This document shows, piece after piece, positions 1-6,475 of a stretch of DNA of 6,741 nt. A program made the translations under genes and the position numbers. The stretch spans positions 1-6,741 of the forward strand of contig JAJRBL010000096.1 of NCBI GenBank assembly GCA_028679485.1, written 5' to 3'. The notes below the pieces were generated by a model. It was not told the DNA's origin. It saw only the letters and a program-made list of their open reading frames with translations, and searched no databases. The stretch's first letter is position 1; every line of letters begins with the position of its first letter. The DNA comes from Methanospirillum sp. GTDB lineage: Archaea > Halobacteriota > Methanomicrobia > Methanomicrobiales > Methanospirillaceae.

Positions 1-876
1 GCCTGGCGATACATCCTGGTACTGAGATCCCACCGGGCAGGGATCCCGTGCCAGGATGAGAAGGGTGATATCATCCCCGCTCCCCTTCCTGCTCGTGGTA
101 TCTAACCAGTCTCGCAGGTTTGACCCGACTGCCCGGACACCTGCTTCAAAATTCGCAGCCTGGTAGATGTACGAGTACAGGTCACGGGCAGCGGTGACAA
201 ACCCCTCCTCGTCAAGGAACGAATTTGCATACCCGTCGGTGGAGAGCATGATGAAGTCAGGGACGTAATCCAGCCTCGCGATCCTGAAATCCCTCCATGA
301 TTCATCCGTGCACAGGGAGTAGGTCTCGTTCCCGGAGAGCGTATTGTCAGGGGCAATGGGCAGAAAAAACGATCCGTCAGGGGCATGGACGATGATATCC
401 CCGTCTCCGAGTTGAAAGAAAACCGTCTCTTCTCCGGTTATCACCACGGCAAGGAGCGTTGATCCGTAGGGACGGATCAGTTCGTAATCGGGATCTAAAG
501 GGGCATTCTGTCCCTGTCTGCCCTCCGTTATTATCTCCCGCTCGCCTGGTTCATAGGGGAACATCCGGATATCAGCTCGTACTTCCCGTCTCCACTCATC
601 CACGATCTCCCTGCAGATCTTCTCCATACCCGCGGAGTGGATAACCGAAGGATCCTGAGAGTAAACACTGAGAACCCTGAGGGCTGCATGCACGCCAAGT
701 GCAGATCCCCGGTCGCTCCGGGGGTAATCCCTCCCTCCATGGCCGTCTGAAACCGCCCCGATCAGGGGGTACCCGCTCCCGGCATACCATCCGCCGTTGT
801 CCTGGTTTGGCCGGTCCTTCCTGATATGGGAGGAGCCGGTCACGGAATCGGCAATTATTCTCCAGTCTGGATACAT
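1..876 (-). CDS. PP2C-type protein serine/threonine phosphatase, C-terminus cut by the window edge
   Basis: The frame stays open from an ATG at 876 to base 1, giving 292 residues with no stop. PP2C-family motifs appear in order: an N-terminal metal site in HIRKDRPNQD (residues 17-26), AVSDGHGG (41-48), YGSTLLAVV (137-145), LGDGDIIV (156-163), LSTDG (211-215) and SGDDITL (266-272). The metal-binding aspartates D26, D44, D214 and D268/D269 are all present, so it should be an active metal-dependent phosphatase, probably cytoplasmic since no signal peptide or membrane segment is seen. The form resembles the short PP2C_2 type rather than SpoIIE or eukaryotic PP2C. The last core motif is already passed, so the missing C-terminus is probably short. 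The start lies 12 nt after the VWA stop, with only a weak AGGT upstream, so translation is likely coupled. The partner gene suggests a role in reversing phosphorylation in a TerY-like module; the substrate is unknown. Confidence 0.9.
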   Translation of the reverse strand, partial: MYPDWRIIADSVTGSSHIRKDRPNQDNGGWYAGSGYPLIGAVSDGHGGRDYPRSDRGSALGVHAALRVLSVYSQDPSVIHSAGMEKICREIVDEWRREVRADIRMFPYEPGEREIITEGRQGQNAPLDPDYELIRPYGSTLLAVVITGEETVFFQLGDGDIIVHAPDGSFFLPIAPDNTLSGNETYSLCTDESWRDFRIARLDYVPDFIMLSTDGYANSFLDEEGFVTAARDLYSYIYQAANFEAGVRAVGSNLRDWLDTTSRKGSGDDITLLILARDPCPVGSQYQDVSPG

Positions 877-888
877 GGATGCCAGAAC

Positions 889-1683
889 CTACCAGACCAG
901 GTCGTTGTACGTATTCGGGGGTGCCTGTCCTGGCTGCGGTATCATGGCAGGACCCGCGGGAGAATAATCCCCGGCAGGCTCGTGGGAGAGGCCTGGTACG
1001 GGAATATGCCTGTCTTTCGGGGCATAATACTCGCGTGATGCATATTGAAGAACCTCGGTGGAGGCCCACCTGATATAATTAAGAAGTTGCTCGGGATTGC
1101 CGGCATTCAGGATCTCCCGTTCGTCATACCCGATAAATTTACGGAGCACGTCATGGTTTGCGTCAGCCCCGATGGCGATGGCAACCCGGACCGCCTTCAT
1201 TCCCCAGGACTCGCCCATGAGTGCCCGCAGACCGTTGTCAAACTCGTCGGTCGGATGACCGTCGGATATCAGGATTATCACCGGGGGAAGGGCACGTTTC
1301 GGCATGGGAGGGACGCTTAACTCTTTTGCGAGCATATTCAGGGCAGTTCCCATATCGGTTACCCCTTCGGCGACAAGATCCGTCCACGTGAACGCTTCGA
1401 TAGGGACCATGGAAGGATGTACCCACCTGGCCCCGCTCCCGAAGATGAGGGTCCGGAGAAACACCTGGGCATTGGGATTCTGGTTTGCAACGTTCTTCAT
1501 GAAGGGGAGAGCCTCACGGATGGCATAATTCAGTTGTTCGATCTTTCCTCTTGCTCTCATCGAGGATGAAACGTCACAGACCCAGAAAAAATGAAGAGGC
1601 CGTGATGCAAGCTGACCCCCGGGCATATTGAGCTGAGAAGACATATACTCAGGTGTCATGAATGATGTGAAATAGGTTGTCAT
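889..1683 (-). CDS. TerY-like von Willebrand factor A (VWA) domain protein
   Basis: The 264-residue protein is one VWA domain (about residues 28-215) with a short N-terminal lead and a proline- and glycine-rich tail (about 223-264). A complete metal-ion-dependent adhesion site is visible: D37-x-S39-x-S41 in CDVSSSM, T109 in EGVTDMG and D141 in LISDGHPTD. Spacing and wording (RPLHFFWVCDVSSSM, then PVIILISDGHPTDEF, then AIAIGADANHDVL) fit the cytoplasmic TerY branch rather than the Mg-chelatase or surface-adhesin branches. No signal peptide or membrane helix is seen. Proteins of this type act as metal-dependent protein-binding scaffolds. The next gene, a PP2C phosphatase 12 nt downstream, supports membership of a phosphorylation module. 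The first ATG at 1683 is chosen because an AT box lies upstream at a suitable distance. Internal Met codons at residues 9, 14 and 20 cannot be excluded, and none has a good ribosome binding site. The stop is TAG. Confidence 0.88.
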   Translation of the reverse strand: MTTYFTSFMTPEYMSSQLNMPGGQLASRPLHFFWVCDVSSSMRARGKIEQLNYAIREALPFMKNVANQNPNAQVFLRTLIFGSGARWVHPSMVPIEAFTWTDLVAEGVTDMGTALNMLAKELSVPPMPKRALPPVIILISDGHPTDEFDNGLRALMGESWGMKAVRVAIAIGADANHDVLRKFIGYDEREILNAGNPEQLLNYIRWASTEVLQYASREYYAPKDRHIPVPGLSHEPAGDYSPAGPAMIPQPGQAPPNTYNDLVW

Positions 1684-1717
1684 TTTACATCTATAACGGC
1701 TATTTTACTGGGAAAAG

Positions 1718-1735
1718 CATAATTAATTTATAATT
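1718..1735. promoter_or_regulatory. Shared AT-rich promoter box between the divergent VWA and ade genes
   Basis: The 101-nt divergent spacer contains one AT-only island. On the plus strand it reads TTTATAATT at 1727-1735, a good archaeal TATA-box candidate that would start transcription near 1757, giving an ade leader of roughly 28 nt. On the minus strand the same bases read AATTATAAATTAATTA, which would start transcription near 1704 and give the VWA gene a leader of about 20 nt. No other AT island exists in the spacer, so the two genes probably share or have overlapping promoters. Start sites are estimated from the usual 25-27 nt TATA spacing, not observed. Confidence 0.5.
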
Positions 1736-1745
1736 CAAGACGATT

Positions 1746-1772
1746 GGTATCAGGCTTTGATATCAGGATACC
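1746..1772. repeat. Inverted repeat with a central palindrome in the ade leader, candidate operator
   Basis: GGTATC at 1746-1751 is mirrored perfectly by GATACC at 1767-1772 across 15 nt. Inside lies a perfect 8-bp palindrome, TGATATCA, at 1758-1765, and the heptamer TATCAGG is directly repeated at 1748-1754 and 1761-1767. The element falls on or just after the estimated ade transcription start, where an archaeal repressor could block initiation. It could instead form a short stem in the leader RNA. The repeats are seen directly; the regulatory role is inference. Confidence 0.4.
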
Positions 1773-1784
1773 GCCGGCTCCGGT

Positions 1785-3476
1785 ATGCCTGGCATCAGTC
1801 GATCATCAGGAGGGTTTACTCTGGCTGGCTGGGCTGAATCTGCAGATATTGTCTTTAAAAATGGTACCGTCTTCGATCCGTTCACCTGCGAATGGCTGGA
1901 TGAGGATTTCGCGGTAAAGGATGGACGGGTGATAGGAAACGGGCATGAATACCGGGGTCGTGAGGAGGTCGATCTTAAATCCGCTCCGGTTGTCCCGGGA
2001 TTTATCGATGCCCATGTCCATATCGAGAGTTCGCTCCTGACACCGCACGAGTATGCACGGCTGGTGATGCAGTCGGGAACAACCACGGTCATCGCCGATC
2101 CCCATGAGATAGCCAACGTATGCGGAACTTCCGGTATCGAATACATGCTCAGGGCAAACCAGGAGATCCCCCTCGATCTCTTCATCACCCTTCCCTCCTG
2201 TGTGCCGGCAACCCCCCTGGACGAGTGCAGGGAGGCCCTGACGGCAGATCGTCTGCGTCCGTTCATCGGGCGTCCCGGCGTTGTCGGGCTCGGGGAGATG
2301 ATGAATCTTCCCGGTGTTGTCGGAGGCGACCCCGGGGTCCTGGAGAAGATCACCCTGACCGATATCAGGGACGGCCATGCCCCGTTCGTATCGGGGACTC
2401 TGCTCGACCGGTATATTGCGGCAGGTCTCCAGAGCGATCACGAGACGGTTCTCCTCTCTGAAGGGAGAGAGAAACTGCAGAAAGGAATGTTCCTCTTTAT
2501 CAGGGAAGGTTCGACCGAGCGGAATCTCCGTACCCTGATCCCGCTCGTAAATGCCTGTACCTCACCCCGATGCTGTTTCTGTACCGATGACCGGCATGCA
2601 GACATGCTGGCCGGGTCCGGGCATATCGATGACTGTATCAGGAAGGCAGTAGCAGAAGGCTGTGAACCTGAACTCGCCTTCAGGATGGCAACCCTTTCGC
2701 CGTCAGAACGGTTCAGGCTCTCTGACCGGGGGGCATTAAGCCCTGGCAGAGTTGCTGATTTCTGCATCCTGGAGGATATCGCCGGTTGCCGGGTCAGCAG
2801 GACGTATAAGAACGGTGAACTGGTATCTCCCGGTGGTTTTAAACCGCCATCGGTCTCTCTCCCCGACTGGCCGTTCGAGACCCGGGTTCCTGCCCCCGGT
2901 GAGATCGAGATCTCCGGCTCCGGAACCGCACGGGTGGTCAGGATACAGGAGGGGCAGATAGCCACGAAGGCGGCATATCTCGAGGTACCAGAGGGAGGAA
3001 TACCTGATACCGGTCGGGATATTCTCAAACTCGTCGTCCTCTCACGGTATCACCGGGGGAAGACCGGCATAGGTCTCGTTCAGGGTATGGGGCTGAAGAA
3101 AGGGGCAATTGCATCCAGTGTCTCGCATGATTCGCATAATGTGATAGCAGCGGGAACGAATGATCCTGATATTCTCGCGGCAATACAGGCGGTGGTTCGG
3201 AATAAGGGAGGAATGGCAATCTGTGAGGGGCAGAACCAGACCTGTCTTCCCCTCCAGGTGGGAGGACTGATGTCGGAACTGCCCTATGAGAAGGTGAACG
3301 AACTGCTCTCGGCTCTTCACCGGATGGCAAAGGAGTGCGGGGCAATACCCGATCCGTTTATGTACCTCTCGTTTCTTGCCCTGTCTGTCATCCCGGAGTT
3401 ACGGGTTACTACCCTCGGGGTCTTTGACGTCAATGCCTTCTCTCCGGTTCCCCTTTTTGTCCGGGATACCGGGTGA
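1785..3476 (+). CDS. ade: Adenine deaminase
   Basis: This enzyme hydrolyses adenine to hypoxanthine and ammonia in purine salvage (EC 3.5.4.2) and is cytoplasmic. At 563 residues it has full family length. The amidohydrolase core is intact: PGFIDAHVHIESS carries metal ligands H77 and H79, then GTTTVIADPHEIANVCG (98-114), GLGEMMN with bridging-type E171, DGHAP with H198, SDHE with H219 and FCTDDRH with D268. The Ade-specific C-terminal domain follows, with GLKKGAIASSVSHDSHN (436-452) and PFMYLSFLALSVIPEL (524-539). The ATG at 1785 is the only standard start between an in-frame TGA at 1758 and the conserved ADIVFKNG (20-27), but it has no clear ribosome binding site. The leader-like first 20 residues are comparable in length to those of bacterial Ade. 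It diverges from the VWA gene and precedes the catalase gene in tandem. Confident on function; slightly less so on the exact start. Confidence 0.96.
   Translation: MPGISRSSGGFTLAGWAESADIVFKNGTVFDPFTCEWLDEDFAVKDGRVIGNGHEYRGREEVDLKSAPVVPGFIDAHVHIESSLLTPHEYARLVMQSGTTTVIADPHEIANVCGTSGIEYMLRANQEIPLDLFITLPSCVPATPLDECREALTADRLRPFIGRPGVVGLGEMMNLPGVVGGDPGVLEKITLTDIRDGHAPFVSGTLLDRYIAAGLQSDHETVLLSEGREKLQKGMFLFIREGSTERNLRTLIPLVNACTSPRCCFCTDDRHADMLAGSGHIDDCIRKAVAEGCEPELAFRMATLSPSERFRLSDRGALSPGRVADFCILEDIAGCRVSRTYKNGELVSPGGFKPPSVSLPDWPFETRVPAPGEIEISGSGTARVVRIQEGQIATKAAYLEVPEGGIPDTGRDILKLVVLSRYHRGKTGIGLVQGMGLKKGAIASSVSHDSHNVIAAGTNDPDILAAIQAVVRNKGGMAICEGQNQTCLPLQVGGLMSELPYEKVNELLSALHRMAKECGAIPDPFMYLSFLALSVIPELRVTTLGVFDVNAFSPVPLFVRDTG
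1808..1814 (+). promoter_or_regulatory. Strong Shine-Dalgarno-like site inside the ade 5' end
   Basis: AGGAGGG lies 23 nt inside the called ade frame and 6 nt ahead of an in-frame CTG at 1821, with no ATG, GTG or TTG at suitable spacing. It is a better match to the archaeal anti-SD than anything before the ATG at 1785. It may be chance, or it may mark a non-standard start that would trim 12 residues and leave all conserved Ade sequence intact. Confidence 0.3.
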
Positions 3477-3558
3477 ACGGGTACCGTGGAAGGACCGATC
3501 CCGGACCGGAGGCATCCGCCGCTTCCCGGGAGATCCTTTCGCGGCTACCCATCCTCTC

Positions 3559-3612
3559 TGCAGGGGAAAAGTTTACTACTCTCTGAAAGTACCTGCACAG
3601 TATCTTCCCCTG
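3559..3612. repeat. Nested inverted repeats in the catalase upstream region
   Basis: CAGGGGAA (3561-3568) is mirrored perfectly by TTCCCCTG (3605-3612) over a 36-nt gap. The overlapping left arm TGCAGG (3559-3564) is also mirrored perfectly by CCTGCA (3592-3597). The two pairings are mutually exclusive, since both use 3561-3564. The arms flank the candidate catalase promoter. This could be a pair of operator half-sites or, if transcription starts further upstream (for example reading on from ade), a switchable RNA stem. Repeats this short can arise by chance, so function is uncertain. Confidence 0.35.
3566..3578 (+). promoter_or_regulatory. Candidate catalase promoter (BRE/TATA-like)
   Basis: GAAAAGTTTACTA is the most AT-rich stretch between ade and the catalase gene apart from the A-run at the start codon. 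The purine-rich GAAAAG could act as the TFB-recognition element and TTTACTA as a weak TATA box, placing transcription start near 3600 and giving a leader of about 35 nt. The match is loose, and readthrough from ade is also possible because no obvious terminator separates the genes. Confidence 0.35.
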
Positions 3613-3623
3613 TACCCGTTGAA

Positions 3624-3629
3624 GAGGAG
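3624..3629 (+). promoter_or_regulatory. Catalase ribosome binding site
   Basis: GAGGAG sits 6 nt (all A) before the ATG at 3636. This is a well-placed Shine-Dalgarno site and settles the start against the upstream in-frame GTG at 3486. Confidence 0.8.
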
Positions 3630-3635
3630 AAAAAA

Positions 3636-5096
3636 ATGGGAGAAAAAAAGCGACTGACCACCGCAGCCGGTGCACCGGTTCCTGATAACCAGAACGCCAT
3701 GACCGCCGGACCCCGGGGACCGATGCTGCTGCAGGATGTCTGGTACTTAGAGAAACTTGCTCATTTTGACCGGGAAGTGATTCCTGAACGGCGCATGCAT
3801 GCGAAGGGATCAGGTGCCTTCGGGATCTTTACCGTCACCCATGACATCACCCGGTATACGAAGGCAAAGATATTCTCGGAGATCGGAAAACAGACCGAGG
3901 TGTTCGTACGGTTCTCCACGGTAGCCGGTGAACGCGGTGCTGCGGATGCAGAACGCGACATCCGTGGTTTTGCCATGAAATTTTACACCGAAGAGGGAAA
4001 CTGGGACCTGGTTGGCAATAACACCCCTGTCTTTTTCATCAGGGATCCGCACAAATTTCCTGACCTGAACCGTGCCGTCAAACGCGATCCCCGCACGAAC
4101 ATGCGTTCGGCTCAGAATAACTGGGATTTCTGGACTTCTCTCCCCGAGGCACTTCACCAGGTGACGATCGTCATGAGTGACCGGGGTATTCCTGCCTCGT
4201 ACCGCCACATGCATGGATTTGGCAGCCATGCATTCAGTATAATCAATGCCAGAAACGAGCGGGTCTGGGTCAAGTTCCACCTGGTTACCCAGCAGGGTAT
4301 CAGGAACCTGACCGACGAGGAGGCAGAGGCGATCATCGCCAAGGACCGGGAGAGCCACCAGCGTGACCTCCTTGAGAGCATCGACCGGGGAGAGTTCCCC
4401 CGCTGGACGATGTACATCCAGGTGATGACCGACGAGCAGGCCGGACAGATGCCGTACAACCCGTTCGATCTCACGAAGGTCTGGTATAAAGGAGAATTCC
4501 CCCTGGTAGAGGTCGGGGTCCTTGAACTGAACCGCAACCCTGAGAATTACTTCCAGGATGTCGAGCAGTCTGCCTTCAATCCGGCATCAGTTGTCCCGGG
4601 GATCAGTTTTTCTCCAGACAAGATGCTCCAGGGCCGGCTCTTCTCCTATGGTGATGCGCACCGGTACAGGCTCGGGGTCAATCACCACCAGATCCCGGTA
4701 AACCGCCCGAAAAATGCTCCTGCACATCCCTCCCACCGTGACGGACAGATGCGGGTTGACGGGAATGCCGGTTCTGCCATCGGATACGAGCCCAACAGTT
4801 ACGGGGAATGGCAGGAGCAGCCCGAGTACCGGGAACCGATGCTTGACCTCTCGGGGGCTGCAGGTCACTGGAACTTCAGGGAGGACGATTCTGATTACTA
4901 TACCCAGCCAGGCAAGCTCTTCCGCCTCATGACGCCTGCACAACAACAGGTTCTGTTTGAAAATACCGCCCGTGCGATGGGAGATGCACCTGAGTTCATC
5001 AAGATCCGGCATATCGGCAACTGCCTGAAGGCTGATCCTGCCTACGGGAAGGGTGTTGCCCTTGCCCTGGGTATCCCGACTGAACGAGTACCATAA
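3636..5096 (+). CDS. katA: Monofunctional haem catalase, small-subunit (clade 3) type
   Basis: It decomposes hydrogen peroxide to water and oxygen (EC 1.11.1.6), probably as a cytoplasmic homotetramer. At 486 residues it has the usual length of small-subunit catalases and lacks the extra C-terminal domain of large-subunit forms. Key residues are present: distal His H55 in [13 protein letters not shown]94 in [10 protein letters not shown], distal Asn N128 in [14 protein letters not shown], and the proximal haem ligand Y338 with R334 in [14 protein letters not shown]. These positions are offset by one from Proteus mirabilis catalase (H54, N127, Y337), which supports the clade. The ATG at 3636 is chosen for its strong ribosome binding site. 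The frame is open back to a GTG at 3486, but those 50 residues look unlike catalase. There is no export signal. It lies 159 nt after ade on the same strand and converges with the MFS gene. No key residue is missing, so it should be active. Confidence 0.96.
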   Translation: MGEKKRLTTAAGAPVPDNQNAMTAGPRGPMLLQDVWYLEKLAHFDREVIPERRMHAKGSGAFGIFTVTHDITRYTKAKIFSEIGKQTEVFVRFSTVAGERGAADAERDIRGFAMKFYTEEGNWDLVGNNTPVFFIRDPHKFPDLNRAVKRDPRTNMRSAQNNWDFWTSLPEALHQVTIVMSDRGIPASYRHMHGFGSHAFSIINARNERVWVKFHLVTQQGIRNLTDEEAEAIIAKDRESHQRDLLESIDRGEFPRWTMYIQVMTDEQAGQMPYNPFDLTKVWYKGEFPLVEVGVLELNRNPENYFQDVEQSAFNPASVVPGISFSPDKMLQGRLFSYGDAHRYRLGVNHHQIPVNRPKNAPAHPSHRDGQMRVDGNAGSAIGYEPNSYGEWQEQPEYREPMLDLSGAAGHWNFREDDSDYYTQPGKLFRLMTPAQQQVLFENTARAMGDAPEFIKIRHIGNCLKADPAYGKGVALALGIPTERVP

Positions 5097-5180
5097 AAGG
5101 CCGTTTTCATCCTGCAGAAGTCACGGGTATGAGAAAAGGGTTTTGGGTACCAGAGGGAGTATTCCTCTCCTCCATCAGAG
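5097..5180. other. Convergent intergenic region between the catalase and MFS genes
   Basis: This 84-nt gap separates the two stop codons. I find only short candidates for termination: GTTTTC just after the catalase stop, a CCCTTTTCTC run when read on the minus strand (about 5132-5141), and a weak AGAGG/CCTCT stem at 5152-5168. None is a convincing intrinsic terminator, although archaeal terminators often need only short U-runs. Confidence 0.35.
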
Positions 5181-6413
5181 TTACTCCTTCCGCACGAAGG
5201 TCCCCTGCAGAGCTGCCGGTGACAGGGTATACTTCTCCCTGAGGATCCCGAGGATGTACGGTACGGCGAGGACGAATGCCAGGCATCCGAATGCCAGGAA
5301 CAGGGAACCGGAGGTGACCGCAACGACACTGACCGGCACGATGACAAGGGTGGAGGCGAACTGGCCGATGTTCAGGGATACCGAGAATCCGCCGCTTGCA
5401 CGCCCGAGGAACTGTTTCGGGGTGATGGTGGCAATCCAGGTCAGGATCGTCGGCATCAGAATCCCGTTGCCGATGCCGATACAGATAACGGCAATACCGA
5501 CGGCGGGAAGGGACGTGGCCAGCCCGAGGGTGCAGTACCCTGCTCCGAAGAAGAGAAAGGTGAGGACGAGGATCGTGTACCGGTGAAATCTCCAGGCAAG
5601 CCTCCCGTAAAAGAGTCCGATAAGCGACGCGGAACAGCCCATGATTCCCAGGAACAATCCGCTGGTAAGTGCCGTGTTCTCGCCCAGGATTCGTGCTGTA
5701 TCCATCTGGGCGATAAGGTAGGGAAACTTTATCGGCATCAGGAAGAACAACATGCTGCCAAGAAACAGGGTAAGGTATCCCAGGAGGAGAGCGGCAGTTG
5801 GGACTCTCTCGTCAGATTCCTTCACGTTCCTCTCGATTCTTGGAATAACGGGTTCTTTCATCGTGAAAAGAACCCCTGCGAGGATGAAGATACCGAGGAG
5901 ATAGATGAGAAAGGCTGCCCGCCAGGAGATACCGGCGAGAACTCCCCCGCTCATCTCAAGGATTAATACGCCCAGGCCCATTGCGGCTGCCTGGTATCCG
6001 AGAACCTTGGCACGGGTGATTCCCTCGTAGTAACAGGGAATGAGAGCAGAAGTCGTGCAGGTGATACCGGCAATACCAACTCCGAGGAGGAACCTGCCAA
6101 CTAATCTCGCGTATATATCGGTGAGGTAATATCCGGAACTTCCCGCGATGGTGAAGAGGATAATGGAGGCGACAAGGACTCTGATCTTGCCGATCTTATC
6201 CGAAAGGGCACCGAGTATTATTCCTGTTATGGCAATGGCAAGTGAAGGAAGCGTAATGATGAGGGAGATGAGGGAGTCAGGTGCATCGGGGAACGATTCG
6301 CTGATGAGGGGCAGAGCCGGCGCGACCGCAGCACCTCCCATAAGGATCATCATTGCTGATAACAAGAGAAAAAGTAATGTCCATCGTGAAGGTCTGAAGG
6401 TTGTGGAGATCAT
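5181..6413 (-). CDS. Major facilitator superfamily (MFS) transporter, 12 transmembrane helices
   Basis: The 410-residue protein is an integral membrane secondary transporter with two six-helix halves. Approximate helices are 12-32, 48-70, 78-97, 103-126, 137-160, 165-185, 208-229, 249-272, 279-300, 303-328, 341-364 and 368-391. A charged cytoplasmic loop (186-206) joins the halves. MFS motif A is clear in the loop after helix 2: GALSDKIGKIR (68-78) with G68, D72, G75 and K76. A motif-B-like GRFLLGVG (106-113) with R107 follows. Proton-coupled efflux of small compounds, as in drug-efflux MFS proteins, is the likeliest mode, but the sequence does not reveal the substrate. The ATG at 6413 lies about 26 nt from an AT box, which suggests a leaderless transcript, and no convincing ribosome binding site precedes it. 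The neighbouring divergent TrmB-type regulator is its probable controller. Confidence 0.9.
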   Translation of the reverse strand: MISTTFRPSRWTLLFLLLSAMMILMGGAAVAPALPLISESFPDAPDSLISLIITLPSLAIAITGIILGALSDKIGKIRVLVASIILFTIAGSSGYYLTDIYARLVGRFLLGVGIAGITCTTSALIPCYYEGITRAKVLGYQAAAMGLGVLILEMSGGVLAGISWRAAFLIYLLGIFILAGVLFTMKEPVIPRIERNVKESDERVPTAALLLGYLTLFLGSMLFFLMPIKFPYLIAQMDTARILGENTALTSGLFLGIMGCSASLIGLFYGRLAWRFHRYTILVLTFLFFGAGYCTLGLATSLPAVGIAVICIGIGNGILMPTILTWIATITPKQFLGRASGGFSVSLNIGQFASTLVIVPVSVVAVTSGSLFLAFGCLAFVLAVPYILGILREKYTLSPAALQGTFVRKE

Positions 6414-6433
6414 GCCCTATCTCGTTAGAAATG

Positions 6434-6443
6434 GTAAAATATG
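6434..6443. promoter_or_regulatory. Shared AT box between the divergent MFS and TrmB-family genes
   Basis: GTAAAATATG is the main AT-rich core in the 62-nt spacer, and its complement CATATTTTAC is equally TATA-like. With normal TATA-to-start spacing it would begin minus-strand transcription at about 6413, exactly the MFS ATG (leaderless), and plus-strand transcription near 6465, about 10 nt before the regulator ATG. Its central place makes it a natural target for control of both genes at once. The start sites are estimated, not observed. Confidence 0.45.
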
Positions 6444-6475
6444 AAGAAAGTGCTCCTGCACCGGGTAGCTGTAAG

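Noticed and set aside
596..1069. Minus-strand open frame of 157 codons across the VWA/PP2C junction
   Set aside because: It overlaps both motif-rich genes in another frame and its translation is arginine-, glycine- and proline-rich with no domain signature, as expected of an out-of-frame shadow in GC-rich DNA.
1806..2441. Long minus-strand open frame inside ade
   Set aside because: The plus-strand frame encodes an unmistakable full-length adenine deaminase; the antisense frame has no recognisable motifs.
3490..3535. GC-rich imperfect dyads after ade (such as CGGA/TCCG) as a terminator
   Set aside because: The pairings are short and imperfect, no T-tract follows, and they are typical of background GC-rich sequence.
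3486..3635. Possible GTG-initiated 50-residue N-terminal extension of the catalase
   Set aside because: The extension resembles no catalase sequence and includes the likely promoter. The ATG at 3636 has a well-spaced GAGGAG and gives normal family length.
3631..3650. A6 and A7 runs flanking the catalase start codon as a programmed frameshift site
   Set aside because: The frame is continuous and correct without slippage. The runs encode lysines and provide an unstructured spacer, so no frameshift needs explaining.
5152..5168. AGAGG/CCTCT stem as an intrinsic terminator
   Set aside because: The five-pair stem has no following U-run in either direction, so it is too weak to call.
5583..5966. 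Plus-strand open frame inside the MFS gene
   Set aside because: It is antisense to clear transmembrane-helix coding sequence, highly charged, and has no start signal or domain.
6148..6444. Plus-strand open frame overlapping the MFS start and the spacer
   Set aside because: It is antisense to MFS helices 1-3 and its end overlaps the divergent promoter region; no family resemblance.
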